From Bradyrhizobium sp. (GTDB taxonomy: Bacteria; Pseudomonadota; Alphaproteobacteria; Rhizobiales; Xanthobacteraceae), in assembly GCA_028290305.1 (NCBI GenBank), contig JAQGKC010000109.1:1-64000 (forward strand): a stretch of DNA of 64,000 nucleotides, read 5' to 3'. Every line of letters starts with the position of its first letter. Position 1 is the stretch's first letter. Position numbers and translations under genes: made by a program. Under the pieces are notes generated by a model that had not been told where the DNA came from, ran no database searches, and saw nothing but the letters and a program-made list of their open reading frames with translations. Shown here piece by piece: positions 1 through 7,236 of this stretch.

Positions 1-219
1 AGCGACATTGACAACAAAATAGCTAGAGGACGTGATCTTGCAGTTCTCCAACGTTACATTCGCAGCTTGGATAGTAACGGTCCCCGTAATATTGAGACCG
101 GAGATTACCGTGCCGGCCTTGGTAATCACGAGGTCGCCCGACGACGTAAGCGTCACGCCTGCAGGTAAGCCCGTATTCGTCGCATCCGGCCATCCACCGG
201 TTGAAGTCGTTGTAGCCAA
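1..219 (-). CDS. Right-handed beta-helix protein, N-terminal part (cut by window edge)
   Basis: The minus strand is open from a TTG at 219 to the window edge, giving 73 codons. An AAGGAG ribosome site lies at 232-227, seven bases before the TTG, which decides the start. The product has no signal peptide. It begins with a Thr-rich segment and GGWPDATNTG, followed by valine/threonine-rich strands (VTLTSSGDLVI, VISGLNITGTVTI, ANVTLENCKIT) typical of parallel beta-helix folds. The same pattern recurs in the neighbour ending at 867, so the two are paralogues on one strand. Such proteins are often surface or polysaccharide-associated; the substrate cannot be told. The overlapping 23-499 frame is rejected because it lacks these features. 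Confidence 0.72.
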   Translation of the reverse strand, partial: MATTTSTGGWPDATNTGLPAGVTLTSSGDLVITKAGTVISGLNITGTVTIQAANVTLENCKITSSSYFVVNVA

Positions 220-866
220 AATAAATCTCCTTATGGGTTCTGCAGTGACTGGCGATTTGACCCGCGCTCAAATTTCGATTGTCCCCGAGCGACGGGTCAG
301 CAGCACCAACCTGCCCTTGCATTGCAGTTTTGAAATGATCGATGGGGGACGGCTTTTTTGAGACGACACCTAGGCTTGGCTGGGGAGACTTCGAGATCAA
401 ACTCCCATTTTGGACCGAATATGAATAACCAAGCTTTATTTCGCTGCACCCAACAATGAGAACTCGATCATCCCACTGAGCGCCGAGATAAATGTCCACC
501 TTTAAAGCTCATCGCAAAAATAGCACTCATCCCTTGCTGTCGGATTAAATAGATACCTCTCGTTTTAATGGTCGTTTTTCTTGCATTTAATTTCTCGCTA
601 CTTGAAAAGCTAAGATTTGCAGGGCGATGTTTCCTTCGGTGCGGCGATCCGACCTGCATGGTTCAGCGACGTATCATTCCGATCCGCGCGTGCATGATGA
701 AATTTTCCGCGCTTCTGCGGCCTCGATCAGCTGCTCTATCGCAATCTGCCATTGCTCAATGTCGGATGAACAAGCTAGAGTTCTTACAAACTGTAGCGGA
801 CCTTCGTTTACCGCAAACGGGCAAACGATGGGCGATCGACCGCATTAAGCACAGTCGGCGATATTG
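220..866. other. 647-bp gap between two beta-helix genes
   Basis: I see no convincing gene here. Short open frames on both strands lack family resemblance or good ribosome sites. The stretch is less G+C rich than the core of the window, and apart from the ribosome site at 232-227 it has no structure I can name. It may be the untranslated space between the two co-directional beta-helix genes. Confidence 0.4.
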
Positions 867-2048
867 TCATACCGCCCGCCTGACAGTGATGTTGGCATAC
901 GCCTCGACCCAGCCGCGAGGGCTGTGAGCGCGGATGATCGGACGATAGACCCCAATCGGAGGGCTGACTGCCATGGTTATCGTTCCAGTATCGCTGCCGA
1001 TAGCGAAATAACCATTCGGATCATTTGCCTTCACGATGCAATGAGCCGGTGCGGGCAAGTTCACCATCGACATTGTGCCGACAGTCGTGCCCACCGAAAC
1101 GGGATAATTCAGGATGAAGTTGCCGTCCGCCATTGCCGGCAGTGATTCCAACGTGATCGTCGCGCCTGTGGCGTCATCGACGTTGCCGGTGAAGATGGGT
1201 GTGCCCAGCGCGAAATAGGTGTAGCCATAGCCTACCCCGATGCCCAGCCGGTTGTTGGTGTAGGAAACGCCAGTCATGGTGTTGGAGAGATTTTGCTCCG
1301 CGCCGTAGTAGCAAGGATAGCCGCCGCCGATCAGGCGGTTGTTATCGACCACGACATTTGAAACGTTGCCGAAGTAGTTATCGATCATGACCACCGAGGT
1401 CTGATCGTAATCGTTGACCATGTTGTTGTGAGAGATGGTGATGTTCTCATTGCCGCCGTCGATCTGGATGCAGTCGTAATGTGGCGCGCCCAATGACAGC
1501 ATCGAATGTACCCAATTGTCGGCGAAGATTGAGGTCTGCCCCGATCCTTTTGCTGCCCATCCGTTGCCGACCCTGACAATGTTGTTGCGGCGGAAAGTAC
1601 CAAGACCGCGGATGCCGAAGCCGCCATACGGGCGCGTGCAAGTGCCGACGCCGTCGATATAGCAATCCTCCACTACAGCCCCGGTGACGCCATTCGCGAT
1701 CTCCACAACCGCCGTCGCGTTCGTCGTGATCCTGCATCCACGCAGTGTGACGTTACTCGCAGTAATGGTGACCGCTCCGGAAATATCCAGCCCGCTGACA
1801 ACCTGGCCGGGCGTCGAAAGCGTCAGGCCGCCAGATGGCGTCAGCGTCACGTTCTGCCGCATGTCGCTCGCCGTCGAAACACCACCACTTGGAGGACCCA
1901 TCCATGTCAGGATAGACCCTGCAACGGTCGGCCGGTTGGTCGCGTCGGGCCAATTGGTCGGACCTGCTAATCCCTGTGCGAAGACCCCCACTCCTTCGGT
2001 AGCTGGATCGGGTGCGGCCCGAGCTATTAGCGCACCGATATGCCGCAC
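867..2048 (-). CDS. Right-handed parallel beta-helix protein with cadherin-like C-terminus
   Basis: The product is 393 residues from the GTG at 2048, which has a weak AGGGTGA site upstream. Residues 1-29 resemble the start of a tyrosine/tryptophan-type ABC binding protein (see the entry at 1962-2132). Residues 30-290 are beta-helix: LTPSGGLTLSTPGQVVSGLDISGAV, then repeated N-V-T-x-R/S-x-N/C turns and aromatic/Asn ladders. The last ~80 residues (VGTTVGTMSMVN ... IIRAHSPRG ... ANITV) look like an Ig/cadherin-like module. The frame stays open upstream to a TGA at 2150-2148 but has no ATG, GTG or TTG there. If translation began upstream the protein would carry a twin-arginine signal; from the GTG it has none. 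The role is probably surface or polysaccharide related (inference). Confidence 0.75.
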   Translation of the reverse strand: MRHIGALIARAAPDPATEGVGVFAQGLAGPTNWPDATNRPTVAGSILTWMGPPSGGVSTASDMRQNVTLTPSGGLTLSTPGQVVSGLDISGAVTITASNVTLRGCRITTNATAVVEIANGVTGAVVEDCYIDGVGTCTRPYGGFGIRGLGTFRRNNIVRVGNGWAAKGSGQTSIFADNWVHSMLSLGAPHYDCIQIDGGNENITISHNNMVNDYDQTSVVMIDNYFGNVSNVVVDNNRLIGGGYPCYYGAEQNLSNTMTGVSYTNNRLGIGVGYGYTYFALGTPIFTGNVDDATGATITLESLPAMADGNFILNYPVSVGTTVGTMSMVNLPAPAHCIVKANDPNGYFAIGSDTGTITMAVSPPIGVYRPIIRAHSPRGWVEAYANITVRRAV

Positions 2049-2132
2049 GCGATCACCCTGCTGCGAGTGCGCCGCCAGCGGCAGCGTCAGCGCTGAGCCA
2101 GTAATAACTTTGATGAACTCGCGCCGTTGTAT
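1962..2132 (-). pseudogene. N-terminal remnant of an ABC substrate-binding protein fused to the beta-helix gene
   Basis: In the same frame as the beta-helix gene, codons from 2132 read IQRREFIKVITGS, a hydrophobic run, LAAHSQQ, then DRVRHIGALIARA and VFAQGLAG. This is the familiar start of rhizobial TrpX-like ABC binding proteins: a twin-arginine RREF motif, an Ala-rich core, a cleavage site before QQ, and a first beta-strand R-x-G-x-L. The expected ATG is an ATA at 2132. Similarity stops near 1962, where beta-helix sequence takes over. I read this as recombination that joined two genes, with the start codon lost. A working non-standard start is possible but unproven. Confidence 0.6.
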
Positions 2133-2276
2133 TTCCGCCCCCGCTGTTCAAGACAATGCATCGTTCGGGCTTAAGATAGCACGTTCTGGGAGATTGGATG
2201 TAAGGTCCGGCCAAGGTCCTTGACCGGTCGATCGGGTCCGAGATCGAGCCCGGCGTCGATGAGGTTGACAGGACAC

Positions 2277-2306
2277 CGCTTCCGCCCTCATGGCGAGGCG
2301 GAAGCG
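2277..2306. repeat. 10-bp inverted repeat (hairpin)
   Basis: CGCTTCCGCC at 2277-2286 and GGCGGAAGCG at 2297-2306 are perfect complements around a 10-base loop. The hairpin sits just past the stop of the SDR remnant on the minus strand. No T-run follows, so it is a weak terminator candidate or a small palindromic repeat. Confidence 0.45.
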
Positions 2307-2320
2307 CCATAAGTCTCTTT

Positions 2321-2510
2321 TCAGGTTTCGAAATGGCGCGGCCGGTCGAGATCGGGTATCAGCCCAGGCTGGTTCGGGCTGCCACCCCAGCAGTTCCCGA
2401 GTTCGCTCACTCGAGGCCGGGCAGTCGATCGCAGCGAAATGCGCGAACCAGCCAAAGTGGCTGGATGTGGCGCTGCGCGCGATTTCGATCAGCGTGACGC
2501 GCAACAATCG
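2321..2510 (-). pseudogene. C-terminal fragment of an SDR/NAD-dependent epimerase, frameshifted
   Basis: From about 2510 the minus strand reads LLRVTLIEIARS, then HFGWFAHFAAIDCPASSERT and RELLGWQP. This matches the tail of atypical SDR/epimerase proteins, where an S-x-R-A-x-x-L-GW-x-P motif comes near the end. After GWQP the expected tail EQPGLIPDLDRPRHFET is read only in a second frame, reached by dropping one C near 2373, and ends at the TGA at 2323-2321. The NAD-binding N-terminal two thirds are absent: upstream DNA codes for an unrelated gene on the other strand. This is a decayed fragment. Confidence 0.6.
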
Positions 2511-2581
2511 GCTGTCAAGTTGGATAGAATCAGAGTTATCCTTGCGAAGATGCCTCGTTTTACCTCGAAGGCGAACCGGCG

Positions 2582-2854
2582 ATGACCGAACTAGAGGTTC
2601 TGACCCGCAATATACACGGGCTGAAGGAATTGCTGAGGGTTGCATGGAGAGACCTTGCAAACCCGTTGCTCACGCCATTCGAACGCCGCGAAGCGCGCAA
2701 CCAGATTAGTCAGTACAGCGCTGAATTGCGACGTCATCTCCGGCTGGTAGAGGCTGAGCGCGATCGCGCCCTTGGCGGAAAATGTCCGCCACGAACCTCG
2801 GGAACCGAAGTTCCGGGTTCTGGCATAGCCATGGCTGATGTTAATCAGCAATGA
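2582..2854 (+). CDS. Small charged hypothetical protein, 90 aa
   Basis: I do not recognise a named family. The protein is helical and charged: residues 1-70 carry regular Leu and Arg/Glu spacing (LKELLRVAWRDL, REARNQISQYSAELRRHLRLVEAERDRAL), suggesting a coiled coil or helical hairpin. The last 20 residues are low in structure. There is no signal or membrane segment. Its stop overlaps the ATG of the next gene (ATGATGG at 2851), so the two are probably translated together. It resembles small orphan proteins common in Bradyrhizobium. Confidence 0.65.
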   Translation: MTELEVLTRNIHGLKELLRVAWRDLANPLLTPFERREARNQISQYSAELRRHLRLVEAERDRALGGKCPPRTSGTEVPGSGIAMADVNQQ

Positions 2855-3060
2855 TGGATCAACCAGATTCGCCATTGGCCGGCCTAAATCGAGACACGGC
2901 AATTCACCTCCGTTGGGTGCTCCGCGACATCAAAGCCAAGCGAACAAAACTTTCGCCTGTCAGCCTCGATGATCTGAGGATCTTGACCGAAATGGGCCTG
3001 GTGGAGATGCGGGATGATGTCCCTGTGCTCACCAACGAAGGTCATCGCGTACTCGATTGA
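2851..3060 (+). CDS. Small hypothetical protein, 69 aa, winged-helix-like
   Basis: The start codon overlaps the stop of the upstream gene; a second ATG follows directly at 2854. The sequence has an arrangement of short helices ending in a beta-turn (LRWVLRDIKAKR, LDDLRILTEMGLVEMRDDVPVLTNEGHRVL). The end resembles the G-L-V-E-x-x-D...P-x-L-T-x-x-G-x-x-x-L wing seen in small winged-helix domains, so nucleic-acid binding is possible, but this is inference. No membrane segment is present. Confidence 0.65.
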   Translation: MMDQPDSPLAGLNRDTAIHLRWVLRDIKAKRTKLSPVSLDDLRILTEMGLVEMRDDVPVLTNEGHRVLD

Positions 3061-3173
3061 AAATCCAAGACTTGTAAAAATCGAAGATGAAATGAGCTCT
3101 GCTTTAATGACGTCATCCCCAAATGGGAGGAAGCTGGTAAGGTTCGCTGGTCGGGGCATCGGGAGATGGTGGT

Positions 3174-3440
3174 ATGGCCTTCAAAACCCAGCTCAGAGGC
3201 GCCTCGCTCCCGCTGGTTTGCGCGGCAATTCTCGCGCAGACAAGCGCCACGTCAGCCGTCACCGTCGAGGTTGCACGAAAGTGCCAGGCCTTCACTGCAA
3301 AGGCATTCCCTCCGCGCGAGGCGGGCAATCCCGCAGCCGGCAGCGCAAAAGGCTCAGGGTTAGACCAACAGAACTATTTCAAGAAGTGCGTGGCGAATGG
3401 CGGCCGCGTGGATGACGCCTCCCCTAGCGAAGGGAAATAG
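3174..3440 (+). CDS. Small secreted protein, 88 aa
   Basis: An N-terminal signal peptide (SLPLVCAAILAQTSATS, about residues 11-27) is followed by a short mature region with two cysteines: ARKCQAFTAKAFPPREAGNPAAGSAKG and NYFKKCVANGG. The K-C-x-A-x-x-x-K-A-(F/Y)-P-P and A-G-S-A-K-G patterns are typical of small exported proteins found in many copies in Bradyrhizobium. The role is unknown; the cysteine pair suggests a disulfide in the periplasm. GGGAGATGGT lies before the start. Confidence 0.68.
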   Translation: MAFKTQLRGASLPLVCAAILAQTSATSAVTVEVARKCQAFTAKAFPPREAGNPAAGSAKGSGLDQQNYFKKCVANGGRVDDASPSEGK

Positions 3441-3628
3441 GCCCATTGCGCGGGGGGCGCAGTAACCTTCACCGGTTAGCTTAACGCGCGACTCTCGTTG
3501 CGAGTATCGACGGAGACGATAACGTCTCGCACCGGACATTTTCCTTAGTCCGGATACCGCGGCAAAGCCATCCGTCAAGCGATCATATTCCGCTTGGCGG
3601 CTTTGTTGGAAAACAGGCCACCGATTTC

Positions 3629-3826
3629 ATGATTAGGTATTCATCTCGCCGCGGCGGGAGTTCCCAGACAAATCCGCGCGAACCGGTCAAATCGCCCAGA
3701 TCGCTTGCGGAAGAATATCGCGAGCTACGGGACCTGCGCGAACGGGTTAAAAAAGCTGAGGCCGCCGCCGCGCGGCGCCTCGGACCGAACGGCAGAGGAG
3801 AGCAAAGGACACCTACAAAACAGTGA
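3629..3826 (+). CDS. Small basic hypothetical protein, 65 aa
   Basis: It is basic and Ser-rich at the start. A short coiled coil follows (EEYRELRDLRERVKKAEAAAARR, residues ~29-51). The L-R-D-L-R-E-R-V-K-K-A motif matches the ELNDLREQVRKAQ motif of the gene at 5602, so the two belong to one family of small helical proteins. No ribosome site is obvious. The function is unknown. Confidence 0.5.
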   Translation: MIRYSSRRGGSSQTNPREPVKSPRSLAEEYRELRDLRERVKKAEAAAARRLGPNGRGEQRTPTKQ

Positions 3827-3931
3827 CCAAGTGACTCCTTCTTTAGCCTACCCGCGCCAGACCGTTACGGCACGTTAGTTGATGCGTCCGGCGCGCTCTC
3901 CAGAGTCAATCCTGAATCTTCCGCTGGATTT

Positions 3932-4291
3932 TCAAACGCGCCTGAATGCGATCGCGCCCGCCACCGATCGGGGACGTGTCCGCACTGCTCCGCCGTCATT
4001 GCCGCTATGGATGATCCATCGGCCGTTAGGTGCCTGTCCCGTGATAACGCCAACGTGGTGGCGCCAAACGACAACTACGCCGACGCCCGGACCGCCGGCA
4101 TTAGAACCCTCGTTAACCCACGCTCGCGCGAGCGTAAGGCGACGGTCCAACTTGCCGAAATACCTGCTCATGTAAGCCCCGCACCAGGCGTGTGCTCTGT
4201 GTGCGTGATGATGTCGAGGGTGTGGTCGAGCGTTGGCGTCAATGGTGGGCGTGCACAGCAAAGCTGCCGCCAGAACGACCGGTTTAAACAT
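3932..4291 (-). CDS. Small secreted CHAP/NlpC-like protein
   Basis: The product is 119 residues. Residues 1-21 form a signal peptide (MFKPVVLAAALLCTPTIDANA). A His-rich linker follows (RPHPRHHHAHRAH), then a cysteine in AWCGAYMSRYFG, the block RAWVNEGSNAGGPGVGVVVVW and a histidine in RHHVGVITG. The Cys near residue 38 and His near residue 80 sit as in NlpC/P60- or CHAP-type cysteine peptidases and amidases, in a minimal form. A role on peptidoglycan is inferred from family shape. It stands alone. Confidence 0.75.
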   Translation of the reverse strand: MFKPVVLAAALLCTPTIDANARPHPRHHHAHRAHAWCGAYMSRYFGKLDRRLTLARAWVNEGSNAGGPGVGVVVVWRHHVGVITGQAPNGRWIIHSGNDGGAVRTRPRSVAGAIAFRRV

Positions 4292-4551
4292 TCTCTACTC
4301 CAACTAAATACCGAGTTTGGTGACAAAATCGATCTTCGAACGCAAAGCATCGTCTTTCGTTCCGAACGACGATGTTCGCCATTGCATGAGGAGCGGAGTT
4401 TCTGTCGGCTAGCGGACTTATTATAATTAAGCCCACAAGCTCTCGACCGACCTCCGGGCCTTTAGGCGATGTCGCCCTTAAGTTGCCCGAATCTCAATCG
4501 CATCCTCGATGTGCAACGCCTATTTGACCCAGGCGTATGCGCCTTTAGACT

Positions 4552-4590
4552 TCGCCCCATCCTGGTAACCCCAGACCCTGGATGGGGCGA
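4552..4590. repeat. 11-bp perfect inverted repeat
   Basis: TCGCCCCATCC (4552-4562) pairs with GGATGGGGCGA (4580-4590) around a 17-base loop. It could fold as an RNA hairpin or bind a dimeric protein. No T-run follows, so a terminator is not supported. Confidence 0.5.
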
Positions 4591-4663
4591 TTTCTCTGCA
4601 GCATTCGTGGACCGCCCTCACCCGAAATATTGCCGGCAAAGTCAGCTTTTATCGAAATCGCTG

Positions 4664-4750
4664 ATGTAAGCAGTCGCCGCGTTCTTCGTCGTCATGAGCG
4701 CCGGTACATTTATCGCCAATGTCATCGACGGCTACCGGTCGCGCTTTTAA
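4664..4750 (+). pseudogene. Membrane miniprotein with stop at codon 2
   Basis: ATG at 4664 is followed at once by TAA (4667-4669). The same frame then reads AVAAFFVVMSAGTFIANVID and GYRSRF before a second TAA. The 26-residue reading is one membrane helix with a basic C-terminus, like other miniproteins in this window. A change of AAA or CAA to TAA at codon 2 would explain it. An internal ATG would leave only 18 residues. Confidence 0.35.
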
Positions 4751-4810
4751 GGGAGCCCGCCCCTCATCCGGATGCCCCAACGTAAGACAATGTCTGCCGT
4801 TCTGCGGGCG

Positions 4811-5017
4811 CTAGAATTCAAAAATATCATTGCTGCTTCGCGCTAAAATGTGCAGGTCGGCCAAAGTCCCTCGGATGGCGCCGCATCGCCCGCATTGCAC
4901 GACAGTGGTGTCAGGTGAATTTGCAGGATCCACGACCTTGATCGAGAGACTCCCACAATCCTCGCAAACGATCTTGAAATGCGACCGCTCGCTCTTTGCA
5001 TGTTCTACAAAACTCAT
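4811..5017 (-). CDS. Small zinc-ribbon protein, 68 aa
   Basis: Two Cys-x-x-Cys knuckles (IVCEDCGSLSIKV at ~residues 16-28 and VVQCGRCGAIRGTL at ~40-53) form a zinc ribbon. The C-terminal tail ILARSSNDIFEF is short and acidic. The start is set at 5017 (MSFVEHAK) because the preceding 11 codons up to 5050 look unrelated. Zinc ribbons of this size may bind nucleic acid or protein; nothing here says which. No partner gene is adjacent. Confidence 0.68.
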   Translation of the reverse strand: MSFVEHAKSERSHFKIVCEDCGSLSIKVVDPANSPDTTVVQCGRCGAIRGTLADLHILARSSNDIFEF

Positions 5018-5296
5018 CGGCCCAAATGTCCTCAACAATGGCCCAGACAATAAGCATCAAATTTTAAGACCGCGGTCGCCGCCAAGGCTGCAATTGAACG
5101 AAAACGTTAGTGCGCTCTACACCATGGTCTTCCGAGGCAACGCCTAGAACCGGAAGGCCGCCGGCGCGAACCCCGCAGGCTCGTATTCGGACCGATGCTA
5201 GCAGTCCCCGCCCGGAGAATTGTGTGACGTGGTTCATATGTGCCGCGTGCCAAGTGAGATAGCAGTACCAGACCGGCCTCACCCTGGGGTTGAGAA

Positions 5297-5557
5297 TTGG
5301 GGGCGCAAATGACTGCTATCGCAAAGGCGCTTTCGCGAGGATTTCCCGGAGCGCAGCTTGTGGCCGAAGTTCTCAAGCCGCTCTCACCGTTTTGCGGCGC
5401 CGGACTATTGGTGTCGCTGATCCCGAAGGTCTACGGCCTGGATGTTATTGCCAGTTCTAGGCGGCCCACCCCTATCCCTCACCGGCCGGGTGCTGCCCTT
5501 GTTTCGACCCCCGTTGGTAATTTGAACCTTAAGCTCGCCACGGTGACCCATACGTAG
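5297..5557 (+). CDS. Possible small membrane protein
   Basis: The frame from ATG 5297 contains one convincing segment, LVAEVLKPLSPFCGAGLLVSLIPKVYGLDV, resembling single-helix membrane miniproteins with a Y-G-L-D end. A GTG at 5360 (VAEVLK) would give a shorter version. The flanks (about residues 1-20 and after residue 52) are Pro/Arg-rich and look untranslated or decayed, so this may be a remnant with a run-on tail. Confidence 0.33.
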   Translation: MGAQMTAIAKALSRGFPGAQLVAEVLKPLSPFCGAGLLVSLIPKVYGLDVIASSRRPTPIPHRPGAALVSTPVGNLNLKLATVTHT

Positions 5558-5601
5558 GGCGACGTGCGCGAGTGTTAGCGCTGGTATGAGTTGAGGTTAA
5601 A

Positions 5602-5847
5602 ATGAGCGATCTTCAGGATAGACTTACAGCTGTCACCGAAAGCGCGGCCAATCTTGTTGCTCAATTAACTGAGTTAAACGATCTGCGCGAGCAGGTCAGG
5701 AAAGCGCAACTGTTCCAGCCCGAAAATCGCTGTGACCGAAACGTCGGAATAGGCACGGCGCTATCGCACGGTCCGCATTGGAAATCGACCGTGCACCTGT
5801 CCTCGACCAGCACCAGGAGGGAGCGGACCGCTGGTCACCCTCGGTGA
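5602..5847 (+). CDS. Small coiled-coil protein, 81 aa
   Basis: The start ATG has a GAGG site upstream. Residues 1-38 form an amphipathic helix (MSDLQDRLTAVTESAANLVA, QLTELNDLREQVRKAQ), the same motif seen in the protein at 3629. The family usually ends soon after this motif, but here about 40 unrelated Ser/Thr/Arg-rich residues follow, suggesting a frameshift or lost stop near 5705. The function is unknown. Confidence 0.55.
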   Translation: MSDLQDRLTAVTESAANLVAQLTELNDLREQVRKAQLFQPENRCDRNVGIGTALSHGPHWKSTVHLSSTSTRRERTAGHPR

Positions 5848-5866
5848 ACTAAAGCACAGATTATTT

Positions 5867-5950
5867 ATGGTGGTTCTGATCATTGCTATCGTGTCGGCAA
5901 TGACAGGATGGGTCTATGCTTTAGGATGGGTCGCGCTAAAGCTCATCTAG
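5867..5950 (+). CDS. Membrane miniprotein, 27 aa
   Basis: ATG at 5867 to TAG at 5950 encodes one membrane helix, VVLIIAIVSAMTGWVYALGW, followed by VALKLI. Its length, the conserved-looking G-W-V-Y-A-L-x-W core and the matching style of neighbouring miniproteins support a real small gene. Its 3' end overlaps by 15 bases the miniprotein read from the other strand. No ribosome site is clear. Confidence 0.5.
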   Translation: MVVLIIAIVSAMTGWVYALGWVALKLI

Positions 5951-6040
5951 CGGAACTTCGCGCAGCAATAAGGCCAACACGATAAGCGATGGTGTCCACG
6001 CTAGCATCGCTCCAAAAGCAATTGCTTGTAAGGTCGTCAT
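5936..6040 (-). CDS. Membrane miniprotein, 34 aa
   Basis: From the ATG at 6040, preceded by AGGATGGCGTT, the minus strand encodes MTTLQAIAFGAMLAWTPSLI, then VLALLLREVPLDEL and a stop. It is one membrane helix with a Trp-Thr-Pro kink and an acidic tail, a pattern I associate with Bradyrhizobium small membrane proteins. It overlaps tail-to-tail with the 5867-5950 gene. Confidence 0.5.
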   Translation of the reverse strand: MTTLQAIAFGAMLAWTPSLIVLALLLREVPLDEL

Positions 6041-6487
6041 AACGCCATCCTGTGATCGAACCCGCCCCTGAAGTAAACGAATCACAAACGCAAACGCAGC
6101 CGGTGGAACTTTTGTTCCAAAAAAGCCTTTGTTAGGGCGGCGATGTTATTTTGAACAACTTATTTCGGATGGTTGTTTCGATTTGCCGCGACGCAATATC
6201 CTGATGCTACGCGACCGCACCGCCACAACTCCGCGGTCGCCCGAGATTGAAAAGTGCAGGCGCGCCCTTATTGAACCGCTATTCCCTCTGCCTCGCCGGT
6301 TTGGATGCGGTGCACGCTAACTAAAATCTGCCAGCGTGAACCGGTGCCCTCACCACTCGTCGCGCGAATGACATCGAGCTACCTTCCATTCACCCACGAA
6401 ACCATTTTGTCCCCCTCACGCAGTTGTTTTGAAACGATCGACACGTAGACCTCCTGTCCAAGCGCCGACAAGGTGCAGGAGGCTCAA
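6041..6487. other. 447-bp gap before a small secreted-type gene
   Basis: I see no supported gene. An open frame at 6129-6320 is Arg/Pro-rich and unlike any family. On the minus strand, a possible peptide of 17 residues near 6410-6460 has an AGGAGGT in front of a GTG but is too short to call. The right end holds the promoter and leader of the gene at 6488. Confidence 0.35.
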
Positions 6488-6688
6488 ATGAACCACTCAA
6501 TTTATAGCGCCGACCGCGGGACGCATCTGAAAATCATGATGGCTGCATTGTGTTCCGGGATCGTCATCGCCGGTCTTGGCCTGTCATCCCGCAACACCAG
6601 CGGTGACGGATATACCCATGCAATGCCTATCGTTAAGGCCGGGAAATCCGTCATGGTGACTGAATCGGCCACCCCGATCGTCCGTTAA
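6488..6688 (+). CDS. Small membrane-anchored protein, 66 aa
   Basis: The start is the second ATG of the frame because GCAGGAGG lies nine bases before it. Residues ~18-37 form a membrane helix (LKIMMAALCSGIVIAGLGLS); the short C-terminal part (MPIVKAGKSVMVTESATPIVR) would face the periplasm. The M-N-H-S-I-Y-S-A-D-R...T-H-L-K-I pattern recurs in many small Bradyrhizobium proteins. The function is unknown. Confidence 0.68.
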   Translation: MNHSIYSADRGTHLKIMMAALCSGIVIAGLGLSSRNTSGDGYTHAMPIVKAGKSVMVTESATPIVR

Positions 6689-6743
6689 GCCGGTCTTTCA
6701 ACACCCAGTCGGAACCTGTTGTAATCAATTTGGTTATCTTTCA

Positions 6744-6833
6744 ATGATCAACCCTGTAAACGTAGCAATCTATGCATTAGGGGCGTTCATGTTGTTCGCC
6801 GTCGCCGTCGGGTTTTTTGCCGCGCCGGTTTGA
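6744..6833 (+). CDS. Membrane miniprotein, 29 aa
   Basis: ATG at 6744 to TGA at 6833 encodes a single hydrophobic helix (VAIYALGAFMLFAVAVGFF) flanked by a polar start MINPVN and a short end AAPV. It follows the 6488 gene by 55 bases in the same direction and may share its transcript. Length and composition are the only evidence. Confidence 0.42.
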   Translation: MINPVNVAIYALGAFMLFAVAVGFFAAPV

Positions 6834-6976
6834 CGGGAGCTGCCCCCAAAAGGTTTTGAGGCGCCATCCCAAGACGAGATGGCCTTGGCGCCGCGAACGG
6901 GTTTGGGCGCGTCGAACGAACCGATGGAACCAATTAGTAAATAATTTCGTTAAGGATGCGCTAACCTGCGGCAGAG

Positions 6977-7165
6977 ATGACAGAAATGACCGATCAGCAA
7001 TTGGCGCTTCAAGCCGTCAGCGACGCGCAACGCATCCTTGAAGAATACCTGGAGCCTCGCCCACACAATAATAATGAGCGCATTCTTGAGAGGCTGATTG
7101 AGGTGCTCGAGCGGCCCGACCTTGTTGTTGCGGTCGATCGCCTGCAGCGCGCCAATGGCCGGTAA
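6977..7165 (+). CDS. Small helical hypothetical protein, 62 aa
   Basis: It is acidic and helical: QLALQAVSDAQRILEEYLEP, then NERILERLIEVLERPDLVVAVDRLQ. The A-V-x-D-A-Q-R-x-L-x-E-Y-L-E-P block and the L-I-x-V-L-x-R-x-D motif recur in Bradyrhizobium orphan proteins. A second ATG at 6986 is an alternative start. No signal or membrane segment is present. The function is unknown. Confidence 0.65.
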   Translation: MTEMTDQQLALQAVSDAQRILEEYLEPRPHNNNERILERLIEVLERPDLVVAVDRLQRANGR

Positions 7166-7236
7166 GGGAAACCCGCCGGGTTGAGTCGGCGGATTTTTAG
7201 TTTTGCCTTCGCGCAAAGCACTCCATCTCGTCCACT

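Larger units (their letters stand above)
4292..4810. other. 519-bp gap with one inverted repeat and one miniprotein remnant
   Basis: No intact gene is seen. The stretch holds an 11-bp perfect inverted repeat at 4552-4590 and a possible broken membrane miniprotein at 4664-4750, both listed separately. Other open frames here have no family resemblance or ribosome site. Confidence 0.45.

Noticed and set aside
23..499. 158-residue open frame on the minus strand at the left edge
   Set aside because: It runs through the beta-helix gene in another frame, has no family resemblance, and the TTG start with AAGGAG in the other frame is better.
2148..2660. 170-residue minus-strand frame read as a full gene
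   Set aside because: Only its middle matches SDR sequence; the first part is antisense to the 2582 gene and the end is out of frame.
6400..6470. Short peptide on the minus strand after an AGGAGGT sequence
   Set aside because: Only 17 codons from the GTG and overlapping the leader of the 6488 gene; cannot be told from chance.
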